A DNA stretch of 64,000 nt from Microcaldota archaeon (GTDB lineage Archaea; Micrarchaeota; Micrarchaeia; Micrarchaeales; CABMGC01): positions 161,584 through 225,583 of the forward strand of contig JAJYVH010000001.1 of assembly GCA_021792095.1 (NCBI GenBank), in the 5' to 3' direction. Positions 32,939-41,792 of the stretch are shown here, piece after piece; position 1 is the stretch's first letter, and every line of letters begins with the position of its first letter. The position numbers and the translations under genes were made by a program. The notes under the pieces are model-generated. The model made no database searches. It worked only from the letters and a program-made list of their open reading frames with translations, and was not told the origin of the DNA.

Positions 32939-33799
32939 ATGACTCCCGAGGAAACAAGCGATAAGGAGAGGAGGCTGAGGAAGAAGCTGGAGCACGACGC
33001 CAAGTACAACAAGGCCGTTGACGCGAATGCCCAGTTCATAAACCTGGGCTACGACCACGACGAGGGCGTGCTGAAGGACAGGAAGACGGAGGCGCTGCTC
33101 GCCAGGTACGTGGGCAGCGGGGAATCGGAGCAGAGCGTGACGATAGGTATAGTGCTTGGCAAGTACAACAACCTGGACGGCAGCCTGACTGAAGAATCGA
33201 AGAGGAGCGTTGAGAAAGGGGTGGGGCTGTTCAAGTCAGGGCGGGCAGGCACACTGCTGATGTCAGGCAGATGGAGCTTCTCGCTTCCTTCCGAGCCGGC
33301 CAAGACCGAGGCGCAGGGGATGGAGGAGTATGCTGTTTCCCTGGGCGTCCCTGCCGGACACATTCTAATCGAGGACAAGTCGCTTGACACGATAGGCAAC
33401 GCCTATTACTCGGTGGAAATTGTTGACAGGCTCCAGGGAATCAAGCGCATAATCCTGGTAACCACAGACTACCACATGCCCAGGGCGCGCTACATATTCG
33501 AGAAGGCGTTCGGGGACAGGTACGAGATGCGGTTCGAGGAGGCCGAGTCCTCGCTGAGCCCGGAGCTGAAGGCGGACGAGCAGGCCAGGGAAAGGAAGGC
33601 GCTGGAGCTCACGCAGAGCTTCTTCGAGCAGGCGAAAAGCACGGGCGATTTCAGGACCATGGTGCTAAGGATGCACCCGCTTTACGCCACTGACCCAAGC
33701 ACGGTGCCCGAGCAGGTCTGGAAGGCGTTCAAGGAGATAGGCATAGACAAAGAGAGTTTCATCTCAAAATACATAAAACGGAAGGAAGAGCAGCATTAG
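32939..33799 (+). CDS. DUF218 (YdcF/SanA/ElyC) family protein
   Basis: 286 residues. Core strands and loops VTIGIVLGKYNN, AGTLLMSGRWSFS, EDKSLDTIGNAYYSV and RIILVTTDYHMPRARYIF are the DUF218 signature, including the conserved Asn and the DYHMPRA motif. Bacterial members act in envelope carbohydrate metabolism or bind S-adenosylmethionine. No transmembrane anchor is present here, so a cytoplasmic role is likely. Follows the protease gene by 24 bases; its last four bases overlap the convergent Nudix gene. Confidence 0.82.
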   Translation: MTPEETSDKERRLRKKLEHDAKYNKAVDANAQFINLGYDHDEGVLKDRKTEALLARYVGSGESEQSVTIGIVLGKYNNLDGSLTEESKRSVEKGVGLFKSGRAGTLLMSGRWSFSLPSEPAKTEAQGMEEYAVSLGVPAGHILIEDKSLDTIGNAYYSVEIVDRLQGIKRIILVTTDYHMPRARYIFEKAFGDRYEMRFEEAESSLSPELKADEQARERKALELTQSFFEQAKSTGDFRTMVLRMHPLYATDPSTVPEQVWKAFKEIGIDKESFISKYIKRKEEQH

Positions 33800-34284
33800 C
33801 CCGCACGCCCTTTCGAACCGGCGGTGGACAATTTGAGCTTTCCCTTAGCCGTATCCCTCCAGCCTATCAGGTCCTCTTTGTCATCCAGCAGCCCGTCAGG
33901 CAGGTCCTCAAGCCTAAACCAACCATATCCCTTCGATTCGTCGTTCAGCCTGATTCTAGTGCCCTCGCCCATGGTGGTGGCATAGAAATGCGCCACGTAC
34001 GGGGTTGGCTTTGCTGCAGGTCTCCTCCTAACATGAACCAGCACCAGCCTTTCGGGGCCCAGGTTCACGCCTATTTCCTCGCTCGCCTCCCTTATGCACG
34101 CCTGCAGAGGGGTCTCCCCGGCCTCCACGGAGCCTCCTATGTTGCCCCATCTCGGACTGCCTTCCCACACTTTCCTTTCCTTCTTCTTCTTTTCCCAGTT
34201 ACGGTTCAGCAGGAGCACCTTGGTGAACCTGTTGTTGAATATGCATACGAAAGAACCGCGCCACATCATGTTCGCCCTTGCCAT
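33796..34284 (-). CDS. Nudix hydrolase
   Basis: 162 residues with a full Nudix box: GGSVEAGETPLQACIREASEEIG, read as GGSVEAGET and REASEEIG. It starts MMWRGSFVCIF and has a basic insert (NWEKKKKERKVWEG) not present in the other Nudix protein of this window, to which it is not closely similar. Substrate unknown. Convergent with the DUF218 gene and overlapping it by four bases. Confidence 0.87.
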   Translation of the reverse strand: MARANMMWRGSFVCIFNNRFTKVLLLNRNWEKKKKERKVWEGSPRWGNIGGSVEAGETPLQACIREASEEIGVNLGPERLVLVHVRRRPAAKPTPYVAHFYATTMGEGTRIRLNDESKGYGWFRLEDLPDGLLDDKEDLIGWRDTAKGKLKLSTAGSKGRAG

Positions 34285-34451
34285 AGGATCATCTTGCTGT
34301 CTATCGCAACGCTATCCAAACACCCTACATGAATATAGGCGTATTGTATCACAGACTCCTTGGTTGGAGCAAAATAACAACCATCGCTGCGATTATGCAA
34401 ATTATGCCTATTCTTAAATACCTCGAAACGCACACGTATACATGTGATTGC

Positions 34452-34793
34452 ATGACGTGGAAGGCTTTTGCTGGAATTTTAACAGGGGCAGAAAGCGTTT
34501 TGGCAGGGAGTGGCGCGTACACTGAGCTTAAGACCGCTACGACCGACGTCTTCAGGAGCACACCCCAGGGGGTGGCGCAGCCCGAAGCGCTGGCAAACCA
34601 CACAACCATCCAGTATCAGCTGCAGAGCTTGAATTTCAACAACCCCTCTTTGCAGGCATTTCAGCACTGGATATACCAGCAGGGCATGATCCATATGCAC
34701 ACTGCGATAATCGGATTTTCGGTAGCCGCAGCACTAGCGGTGACAACTGCGGCCCTGTTAGTAGTCGAAATCAAGGAGAAGAAGAGGGCCTAG
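34452..34793 (+). CDS. Small membrane protein, unknown
   Basis: 113 residues from the ATG encoding MTWKAFAGIL. The longer frame runs through the promoter. A TATA-like TTCTTAAATACC (34411-34422) lies about 30-35 bases upstream. The N-terminal segment is mildly hydrophobic, the middle is polar and Gln/Thr-rich (QPEALANHTTIQYQLQ), and a clear transmembrane helix (AAALAVTTAALLVV) precedes a basic end (KEKKRA). The motif QQGMIHMHTAIIGFS just before the helix carries His and Met residues that could bind a metal or haem; this is speculative. Its stop overlaps the next gene, which is on the opposite strand. Confidence 0.6.
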   Translation: MTWKAFAGILTGAESVLAGSGAYTELKTATTDVFRSTPQGVAQPEALANHTTIQYQLQSLNFNNPSLQAFQHWIYQQGMIHMHTAIIGFSVAAALAVTTAALLVVEIKEKKRA

Positions 34794-35281
34794 GCGCCCG
34801 GTTCCTTGGGATCTGACGCTGCCGAAGCATGCACCTCGGGCATGGGATCCGGTGCTCCCTCCGGCGCCGGCCTTCCGCCGCGCTTCTGCTGCTTGCCTAC
34901 GCGCGCCTGCGCGAAGAGCACATCCAGATCCTCCCTGTCGTTGGCCTCCATCCAGCTCTTTATGTAAGTGGTCATGTTCTTGAAAGGCTTGGAGTACCTG
35001 TCTGTAAACGCGTAGGCGTTGCCCTCGTGCTTGAGCATGCCAACCGCGACCCCGAAGTCCAGGTAGCGCTTCCACGTAGCAAGGGGAAGCGAGTCGTCGC
35101 AGTCCTTCAGCCGCAGTGCCTGCTGCGTCGCCTGCTTGGCCTTGACAGCGAGCAGCGCCTTGGAGAAGCGGTATGCGCGCGTCTCGTTGTCGAAGAAGAT
35201 GCGAGACACCTCCTTTACGTTGGGTGATTTGAGCTTCTCCTTGAGCGGTGCATCCTCGAACTCCCAGTACCTTATCGCCAT
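34790..35281 (-). CDS. Hypothetical protein with winged-helix-like core
   Basis: 163 residues from the ATG encoding MAIRYWEFEDAP. The pattern of helices followed by a short hairpin (KRYLDFGVAVGMLKHEGNAY, AFTDRYSKPF) is reminiscent of a winged-helix domain. The Pro/Ala/Gly-rich C-terminus looks disordered. No clear family. Upstream is the 186-base GC-rich spacer discussed separately. Confidence 0.55.
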   Translation of the reverse strand: MAIRYWEFEDAPLKEKLKSPNVKEVSRIFFDNETRAYRFSKALLAVKAKQATQQALRLKDCDDSLPLATWKRYLDFGVAVGMLKHEGNAYAFTDRYSKPFKNMTTYIKSWMEANDREDLDVLFAQARVGKQQKRGGRPAPEGAPDPMPEVHASAASDPKEPGA

Positions 35282-35339
35282 GTGATCGCCATGATTAATC
35301 GCCTTCATGGAATATTAACCTTTTCCATAGGTTTGGGGA

Positions 35340-35475
35340 GAATAGGCGATAGGCAAGACTGCAAGGGCGAAGTGCAGTTCAGGAAGCCGGCCCCTTACAG
35401 GCCTAACGCTCCGGGTGCGGACCGCCACACCCCATAGGCAGTTCTGATTCCTGCACTGTGGGTTGATGGCCAAAA
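35340..35475. ncRNA. Possible structured non-coding RNA in an intergenic spacer
   Basis: The spacer between divergent genes (35282-35539) is unusually GC-rich for non-coding DNA here and has complementary segments. AGTGCAG at 35371-35377 can pair with CTGCACT at 35451-35457, enclosing a GGCC-CCTTACA-GGCC hairpin (35389-35403). An AACC/GGTT-type repeat near 35318-35334 may belong to the promoter of the minus-strand gene. No known RNA family recognised. Hand folding only. Confidence 0.25.
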
Positions 35476-35486
35476 TCCAGACTAGG

Positions 35487-35496
35487 TTATTTAAAT
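35487..35496 (+). promoter_or_regulatory. TATA box of the methyltransferase gene
   Basis: TTATTTAAAT lies about 45-50 bases before the ATG at 35540. It overlaps the alternative ATG at 35495, which argues that translation begins at 35540 instead. Confidence 0.5.
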
Positions 35497-35539
35497 GGCA
35501 GAATGCAACATCCAGCACATAAACGCCAGGTCAGGGACT

Positions 35540-36289
35540 ATGCTCAAGGGCAAGGAATTCTGGAACCGCATAGCACAGGACTACTCCAGGGACCGCACAC
35601 TCTCGAGGAAACTAGTCCTTGATCCTGAGTTGTACGGGCTCGCGCGCAACGCCAAGGGCAAGAGGGTCCTGGATGTGGCTTGCGGCACTGGAAGGATCAG
35701 CACGCACCTTGCGGAAGCCGGGGCGATAGTCACAGGGATAGACTACTCCGAGGAGATGATAAAAATCGCAAAGGCCGAGGCCAAGAAGAAGAAGCTCAAA
35801 ATAGATTTCATAACGATGGACGCTAGAAGGCTGGGCGCACTGGAGGGCGGGTTCGACCTGGCTATATCCGCCTTGCTGCTCCCTCACCTGCCCAGTCTTC
35901 CTGACATCTCAAGAGTATTGAACGAGATAAACGGCTTGCTAAAAACAAACGCCGCCGGCCAAAGCAGGCTGGTGATTGCGGAGCCGCACCCTTCCTTCGA
36001 CGTTTATATGAGGAACAGGTTAACATCCGGCGATTTCGACTATTTCGCGCACGGGCTCGAATACACTTTCGAGATGCGCATCGGTGGCAAAAGCCTAAAA
36101 TCCAGGGCGTACCACTGGACGCTCGAGGATTACTGCAGTTCGATCGCGAAGGCCGGTTTTGCGATAAGGAGCATACTGGAACCTGAACCCAAGCCCGCGC
36201 TCAAAAGGACAAACCCGGAATACTACGCGTACGCGAAAGAATACCCGCGGTACATGATCTTCGATTGCGCGAAAAGCGACCATAATTAG
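35540..36289 (+). CDS. Class I SAM-dependent methyltransferase
   Basis: 249 residues from ATG 35540; an ATG at 35495 lies in the TATA box. The SAM pocket is clear: motif I KRVLDVACGTGRISTHLAE, motif II VTGIDYSEEMIKIAK with the ribose-binding Asp, ITMDARRL, and motif IV FDLAISALLLPHL. The overall form is a Methyltransf_11/25-type enzyme acting on small molecules or lipids; target unknown. It stands alone between divergent and same-strand neighbours with own promoter. Confidence 0.85.
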   Translation: MLKGKEFWNRIAQDYSRDRTLSRKLVLDPELYGLARNAKGKRVLDVACGTGRISTHLAEAGAIVTGIDYSEEMIKIAKAEAKKKKLKIDFITMDARRLGALEGGFDLAISALLLPHLPSLPDISRVLNEINGLLKTNAAGQSRLVIAEPHPSFDVYMRNRLTSGDFDYFAHGLEYTFEMRIGGKSLKSRAYHWTLEDYCSSIAKAGFAIRSILEPEPKPALKRTNPEYYAYAKEYPRYMIFDCAKSDHN

Positions 36290-36405
36290 GGAAGCCTATG
36301 GCGACGCACACCTCACTCGCGGCGCCCGTGTTTTGCAGGCAAGAGCCACCCAACGCAATCGATTTATACCACCAAAACACAGGGATAGGCTGGTAAGGTG
36401 GAGGC

Positions 36406-37605
36406 GTGGATGACAAAGCAAAGGAGACTGGAGACAACATCCATGCTCCTGAAAGCCTGAAGTTCCTTGAAAGAGGCACGTACAAGCTCGAGACGTTCAT
36501 GTACAATGCTGATCGCAGCGTCGATAACTATGAGATAGCGGGCAGCAGAACGTTCAGGGAAGAGATAGGGATGGTGCTGAGGAAGGACAACGACATTTAC
36601 ACAGCTGTTGTGGACTACAACAGGTACCTGATAAATTACCTGGCAGCGTTCGGGGCGCTGTCCAAGGATAAAATACTGACGTTTGATGATAGCGCAGCAG
36701 GAATAAGCTCGAAAGGCACGAAACCGCTCGCCCTTGGTGCGGCAGAGCTGCTCGGCAGGCTCAGCGCAAACCAGGCGTATCTGAGGCCCGGGCGCAGCTA
36801 CATGATAGCCGACGACATGTCGCATTCGCAGGACGGCATAGGCGTGCACCTGCTTTACGACACAGGTGATGAAAAGGGCACAATGGTGCTGCACGCGTTC
36901 GTGGAGCCCACGAGCGCCGAACCAGAAACGCTGCCGTACGCGCAGAGGCTCAGGAACTTCTTCGGGAAGAGGGCCGCAAAGCAGCTCACTGTCTCGCAGG
37001 CGCTGCCCGCGATCCTGGACGTTACTAACATGAACTGGTTTTTCAACGCCATGCACGCGGAATCGGAGCGCCCCGCGCTCGAAAAGGGCACAGTTTACGT
37101 GCTGGACGACGTGCAGGCCAAAGGAGACTACAACGTATTCGTATACTACCACGATTTCAGGCACGACGAGGAGGTGGCGCCCTTCCTGATAGAGGACATA
37201 GGCAAGCTCAGGCTGGACGATATAGCAGAGCTGGACGAGTACCTGAGGGTGCTCGTACTGGACGCTTTCCCTGACTGGAGCACGTGGGCCGGCAGGCGCC
37301 AGAACGAGATAGTGGACTTTTTCAGGCACCACCTGTCGAACGGCACCGCGCTCTTCTCGCCTGTCGACAACATATACGCGAACGCGATGGACTACATGAA
37401 ATCGCCGCTGGCCGACAGCAGCATACCGCAGCCCATCTTGTTCAGGCTGTACCGCGACGGCAGGGGCGGCACGATGAGGCACATGGTGGAGGAGAACGCC
37501 AGGATACTGAGGGAAGACGCCATGGCGCCCACGCCGAACCCGGGCAGCTACACAGCATACAACAAGAAGTACGGCCCCATCGGGTTCCCGAGGCGGGTTC
37601 CTTGA
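36406..37605 (+). CDS. Hypothetical protein, 399 residues
   Basis: Large soluble protein I cannot assign. The GTG start at 36406 is about 40 bases from a TATA-like TTTATA (36363-36368). Composition is acidic with many aromatic and Asp residues. Notable stretches are ADDMSHSQDGIGVHLLYDTGDE, split as ADDMSHSQDGIG and HLLYDTGDE, then VFVYYHDFRHDEEVAPF and FPDWSTWAGRRQNEIVDFF. No signal peptide or membrane helix. GC-rich codon use agrees with the chromosomal background and contrasts with the AT-rich island that starts about 230 bases downstream. Confidence 0.65.
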   Translation: MDDKAKETGDNIHAPESLKFLERGTYKLETFMYNADRSVDNYEIAGSRTFREEIGMVLRKDNDIYTAVVDYNRYLINYLAAFGALSKDKILTFDDSAAGISSKGTKPLALGAAELLGRLSANQAYLRPGRSYMIADDMSHSQDGIGVHLLYDTGDEKGTMVLHAFVEPTSAEPETLPYAQRLRNFFGKRAAKQLTVSQALPAILDVTNMNWFFNAMHAESERPALEKGTVYVLDDVQAKGDYNVFVYYHDFRHDEEVAPFLIEDIGKLRLDDIAELDEYLRVLVLDAFPDWSTWAGRRQNEIVDFFRHHLSNGTALFSPVDNIYANAMDYMKSPLADSSIPQPILFRLYRDGRGGTMRHMVEENARILREDAMAPTPNPGSYTAYNKKYGPIGFPRRVP

Positions 37606-37760
37606 AGCATATTGAATAATTGAGGGAGCTCAGTCAAACTAGTAATTGCAGGGTTCCGAGCAGCCCATACAGCGCATATGCACTTACCTAAAAATTCTTA
37701 GGCATAGCAATAAAGCGCTGCGGTTGGTAGAAACCCGATACACCAGCAGATTTTTGAGTA

Positions 37761-37772
37761 CTCCCTCCTGGG
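37761..37772 (+). repeat. Left copy of 12-bp direct repeat flanking the AT-rich island
   Basis: CTCCCTCCTGGG, followed one base out of register by CT. The same 12 bases occur in the same orientation at 43173-43184. The pair encloses all AT-rich genes of the island, so it could be a target duplication or attachment site, or coincidence. The 228-base gap that contains it (37606-37833) otherwise shows nothing I recognise except AT-rich promoter sequence near 37800-37830. Confidence 0.35.
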
Positions 37773-37833
37773 CTGGATGCTCAGAGGTAACGTCTAAAGA
37801 AACTGTTAAATAATTATTAACCCAATTCAAAGT

Positions 37834-38493
37834 ATGTCTTGGAAGACCAAGAGAAGCCTTTTTGTCCTTCTAATCGCAATCCTTACTGTATTCATATACG
37901 AATTTGCAAGCAAAATTGTGAGCTTATTTGCTACTCCAATAAACAACAGTATCACGAATCAATCGATAAGCGCATCTTTAATTTTGGCGCCAGACTATTC
38001 CTTTCCTTTGTATATGGGGCTTATACAGTCAGTTTTGGTTATAGCGGGTATCGTTAGCGGGGTTTCGGCGGTATTGCTCTTAAACATCATAGCAGACAAA
38101 AATATGAGAAAACTTAACATAACTAAATCAATAATCTTAATCTTCGCAATTTTCAGCTTCGCTTTGCCGTTGTTCTCAACAATAAATGCAGTCGGGGCAA
38201 TAGATTGGTATACATTTTTTAGATACAATACAGTTCCTCCAAATACCTATCTAAATGTGATTGGGTGGCAAAATCTTTGCAGTCGTTTCAATTCTACGAT
38301 AATGGTGCCAACAGGTAATGGTTCATCAACAAGCTGCTTGGGAGTAAATAACATATACACTTCTGTCATTACGCCGTACAAAAATACACTTAATTACACA
38401 GACTCAGCAATAGAAAGTCTATTTTATGGCAGTTTAATGGTTTTAATTACAGTATTTTCATATTCGGCTCTCAAATTTGGGTTAATAACATGA
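37834..38493 (+). CDS. Membrane protein of the AT-rich island
   Basis: 219 residues with about four hydrophobic segments (SLFVLLIAILTVFIYEFA, LIQSVLVIAGIVSGVSAVLLL, SIILIFAIFSFALPLF and LFYGSLMVLITVFSY). A long external loop between the last two contains several N-glycosylation sequons and two Cys. Family not recognised. Its stop overlaps the next gene's ATG (ATGA). DNA is markedly AT-rich relative to the preceding 37 kb. Confidence 0.65.
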   Translation: MSWKTKRSLFVLLIAILTVFIYEFASKIVSLFATPINNSITNQSISASLILAPDYSFPLYMGLIQSVLVIAGIVSGVSAVLLLNIIADKNMRKLNITKSIILIFAIFSFALPLFSTINAVGAIDWYTFFRYNTVPPNTYLNVIGWQNLCSRFNSTIMVPTGNGSSTSCLGVNNIYTSVITPYKNTLNYTDSAIESLFYGSLMVLITVFSYSALKFGLIT

Positions 38494-39287
38494 CGGTGAC
38501 TCGATCAAATCAAGAGGATTATCGTGGTTTTAATGTACTCATAATCTATCTGGCTTTGATGATTATTCTGCTAATTATTCTTCCTTCGCTAGACATCCAG
38601 TTGTTATATGGGCAAACAGCTTCAGCTATCGGATTTTTCATATTTTTAGGAATCGTTTTTGGATCTTATTTTCTTATGTTGTATATTGTTGACAATTATC
38701 TCGAATATTTCGATTTTCTAAGTTTTGGGATACCGCGAAAAACCCAGGGCAAGAAGGTAGTATTCAAGTATTACATATATTTTGGGGGCGCTTTGGTTTT
38801 TGCTATTCTGACTTTTATGGTGATGCTATCACAGCCTCTAAATTTCTATAACACACAGAATTTTGAAACCCAAATAAGCAGCAATCTTAATGCGCTTGAC
38901 GCAGCATTAATCGTATTCTCTAGCATCGTACTTATTGTTATCAGTTTGATACCTAAAGAAAATTTTAATGCTATCAAAAAAATAATTATTATAGTAAACG
39001 TCCTTCTATTTTTAGGAATTTTTTCCGCAATCCTTGGCATAGTTTCAATACCGTACATAGTCGGTAACCCAAACATCGCAATTGTTAATCACACGACTTA
39101 TAATGCTACGGTTATTGGCACTAACGAAATTGGTATCTTTATAAATCAGACAGTCATTAACAACAGATTTTTCATAAACAGTTCCCCTCCGATTATACTT
39201 ACAGAAATAGCCATCTTATTAGACTATGTTTCTTTTGCAATTGTGTTATTCTTATATGACATAAGCCCATCAAGAAGGCGGCATTAA
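38490..39287 (+). CDS. Membrane protein of the AT-rich island
   Basis: 265 residues with about six hydrophobic segments and a terminal basic cap (SPSRRRH). A large Asn/Thr-rich external loop with NHT, NAT and NQT sequons precedes the last helix. Unrecognised. The ATGA overlap with the upstream membrane protein implies coupled expression and perhaps a two-component membrane complex. Confidence 0.65.
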   Translation: MTVTRSNQEDYRGFNVLIIYLALMIILLIILPSLDIQLLYGQTASAIGFFIFLGIVFGSYFLMLYIVDNYLEYFDFLSFGIPRKTQGKKVVFKYYIYFGGALVFAILTFMVMLSQPLNFYNTQNFETQISSNLNALDAALIVFSSIVLIVISLIPKENFNAIKKIIIIVNVLLFLGIFSAILGIVSIPYIVGNPNIAIVNHTTYNATVIGTNEIGIFINQTVINNRFFINSSPPIILTEIAILLDYVSFAIVLFLYDISPSRRRH

Positions 39288-39350
39288 AATTGAGAAGGCA
39301 CGTAGCAAGGTTTATATATTATAATGTTATATCATATAACAAGGAATTAT

Positions 39351-39518
39351 ATGGTGAAACTTCAATTAGAATTGTCTGAAAAAGAAAACAGTACTGTAGA
39401 GGTCTACAAAACAGTGCATAAGCTTAAAACAAAACAAGAAGCTATCAGGGCAATGATAAACCATTTTGAAGTAAGCATTAAGCCCAAAAATGTTGGTGAA
39501 AAGGAATACTTTAAGTGA
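39351..39518 (+). CDS. DUF2683-like small protein (antitoxin-like)
   Basis: 55 residues from the ATG encoding MVKLQLELSEKENSTVEVYK; an upstream ATG at 39324 lies next to the TATA-like TTATATATTATAATG. The pattern MVK.QL.LSE.E...VE.YK followed by LKTKQEAIRAMI is what I remember of DUF2683, small ribbon-helix-helix-like proteins of archaea. No toxin-like partner is evident; the next gene starts five bases after its stop, so it may regulate the downstream island genes. Confidence 0.6.
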   Translation: MVKLQLELSEKENSTVEVYKTVHKLKTKQEAIRAMINHFEVSIKPKNVGEKEYFK

Positions 39519-39522
39519 TAAA

Positions 39523-40623
39523 ATGAATGATGAAAACCTTGCAAACTGGAGGCCAAGATGGAGAATAAATTACGCTGGCTATAGGGCTGGCAATAAAAGA
39601 GATGAACCTCATAGGGAAGGGAGAGTGATTATTCATCTCGGAAGCGAGGAGCATATAGGCGGGTTTTACATTCATCGAACTGGATCTGTTAAGATATGGT
39701 CTGCGGCGGGCAGTTTTCCTGTGTTCTTTGTCCCATTTCAACAATGCAAGTTCACTAAACGAAGAGAAGGAAACCTAAACATATACGATGTTGTAGTCGA
39801 TGCTAAATTTGGTGAAAATATGAGTGATACAAACGATCTTACAGAGAGACTTGATGAAAAGAAAGGAGGCCTAGATGTACTAGGAAAAGACGAGATGATA
39901 TTCATCAGGAATCGACATCAAGCAGAGCTTGATAGAGACTATGATCAGGTAAAACGAATTATAAGCTACCTGAAAGAGAAGAATAACGAAACAATGGAAA
40001 GAAAGAATAAAGCAGAAGCACTCGAAGAAAACATAGAATCTCATAAGAAAGAAGAGGATAGGGCGTTCACAACTCTACAGAACCTTATTGCTAAAGAGGA
40101 AAAGTATGAAAGCAAAATGTTAGATAAGACCTTGAAAGGAATGAAAGCGAAGGGAAGAGCCATAATAAAGCAAAAGCTAAAGGATGTAGATATTGACTCA
40201 CTTCAATATGGCAGCGTGGAGCAGTATAAGAGGCTGTACCCGCACTATGGAGACCAGATTTGGAATAGACGAAAAGAGATAGTTGAGAAAGACGCTGAAA
40301 TAAGAAAAGCTGAGGAGGCGTGGAGAGAAGAGGCCAATAAGTACAACTATCTGGTGGAAATTATGGGTGGAAATATACAAGAAGTTCACAACAGCATCGA
40401 CAAATATGAGCAAACTAAAGAGATAGGAGAAGCGGAGATTAAGTCTTGCAGATACTACAACAGCGTTTTCTATAAAATGGCTTCAAAGAAGACAAAAACG
40501 CTTCTCAATCTAGACACCTTAAAGCACGATCTTGCTGGACTTATGAATGACTTAAAAATGATAGAGAAAAATTATTCCGCCTACAAGAGCAAACCATTAG
40601 AATTAATATCGATGGCGAAGTAA
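39523..40623 (+). CDS. Coiled-coil protein of the AT-rich island
   Basis: 366 residues from ATG 39523. The first ~100 residues form a beta-rich domain (GRVIIHLGSEEHIGGFYIHR, then TGSVKIWSAAGSFPVFFVPF). The remaining two thirds are long charged helices rich in Glu and Lys (e.g. EALEENIESHKKEEDRAFTTL), predicted to form coiled coils. No ATPase motifs, so not an SMC protein. Function unknown. Next gene starts 7-16 bases downstream. AT-rich codon use suggests it arrived with its neighbours. Confidence 0.65.
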   Translation: MNDENLANWRPRWRINYAGYRAGNKRDEPHREGRVIIHLGSEEHIGGFYIHRTGSVKIWSAAGSFPVFFVPFQQCKFTKRREGNLNIYDVVVDAKFGENMSDTNDLTERLDEKKGGLDVLGKDEMIFIRNRHQAELDRDYDQVKRIISYLKEKNNETMERKNKAEALEENIESHKKEEDRAFTTLQNLIAKEEKYESKMLDKTLKGMKAKGRAIIKQKLKDVDIDSLQYGSVEQYKRLYPHYGDQIWNRRKEIVEKDAEIRKAEEAWREEANKYNYLVEIMGGNIQEVHNSIDKYEQTKEIGEAEIKSCRYYNSVFYKMASKKTKTLLNLDTLKHDLAGLMNDLKMIEKNYSAYKSKPLELISMAK

Positions 40624-40629
40624 AACAAA

Positions 40630-41736
40630 GTGCTCTTTATGAATAAATTGAAGACAAATCCTAACAAGATACCAATACCAAGTAAACTAAAAAGTATAGA
40701 ACATCTTCAAACGATACTAGAAATTTTAAATGGGCATCCAGATGAATACTTACCTCTAAGTAAGCTTGAGACAGAGTTCAAAGAAAGACTAAATCTTAAA
40801 GATAAGTTAGATCAGATTGCTTTGCACAATAGCTTGCAAAACACATTAATCTTTGCAGAGGGGATTAATGACAAGATTGGGCGCCCCAAAACCGACACAC
40901 CAGAATACTTGGGAGCTATCGCGCAAATATGGCAAACCAAACTTATCGATATGGAACCCTTATCCGTAAATGGTAAGGAAGAGAATTGCTATATGATTAA
41001 AATAAAAGGTATAGAAGTATTAAATCAGTTGCAACTCAATGAAAACATCATTAAATTTAACCGATCTAGCGACAAAGCATCAACGGCATTAGGCGTACTT
41101 ACGATATTTTTGGTTGCACTCGCTGCCATTCAAATATTATTATTTCTATATTCTCAACCTGCACTTGCAACATACATCGTGCCAACGGAAAGTATGCTGG
41201 CAGTTGTTATGCTTGGCGTGATAATAGTTGAGAGATACTTTTTGTTCGGCTCGGGTGATATAAAAATATTAAAAAATAAGACAGATGAAAAGGCAACAAA
41301 AAGGTGGATAATTATACTAGTCATAAGTTCTGTAATCACGTTATTTGTGATTATTGGATTATGGTCATTATTCAGGTTCGCCAATTGGTCTGCAACAACA
41401 ATACTTGAAACATTAGTAGGGGTTCTCGTTGCATATTCGATATTTATTTATGGATTAATTCTAAAATACGCAGCAATACCCATTCAAACAAAATTATGTG
41501 CGTGGTTGGAAATAAAGTTTATGAAGGATTGGAAAGATAAAAAGAAGAGAATGGTTTTTGTACCTATAGCTGTATTTTTACGTGTTATCCCAATATTGAT
41601 AATCCTTCTATGGATTGCATTAGATTTTGCTTCTGCTAGCGTAAGTCAAATAATAACTTATGAAGTTTTTGGTGGTATTACTGGTGCTTGGGCGTTAGGT
41701 CTTTTTTTCGAGAATTTCGGAATAGATAGAATCTAG
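40630..41736 (+). CDS. Membrane protein with soluble N-terminal domain, AT-rich island
   Basis: 368 residues from GTG 40630 or 365 from ATG 40639. Residues 1-145 are soluble, with helices and a possible winged-helix pattern (LPLSKLETEFKERLNLKDKLDQ, read in parts, and CYMIKIKGIEVLNQLQ). Five to six transmembrane helices follow. This layout could couple a regulatory or DNA-binding head to the membrane, but no motif proves it. Unrecognised family. Confidence 0.6.
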   Translation: MLFMNKLKTNPNKIPIPSKLKSIEHLQTILEILNGHPDEYLPLSKLETEFKERLNLKDKLDQIALHNSLQNTLIFAEGINDKIGRPKTDTPEYLGAIAQIWQTKLIDMEPLSVNGKEENCYMIKIKGIEVLNQLQLNENIIKFNRSSDKASTALGVLTIFLVALAAIQILLFLYSQPALATYIVPTESMLAVVMLGVIIVERYFLFGSGDIKILKNKTDEKATKRWIIILVISSVITLFVIIGLWSLFRFANWSATTILETLVGVLVAYSIFIYGLILKYAAIPIQTKLCAWLEIKFMKDWKDKKKRMVFVPIAVFLRVIPILIILLWIALDFASASVSQIITYEVFGGITGAWALGLFFENFGIDRI

Positions 41737-41792
41737 GATCTTGTGCTAGCAATTATTATCCTTTATCTGCTACATTTTCTTTAGAAGATGAG

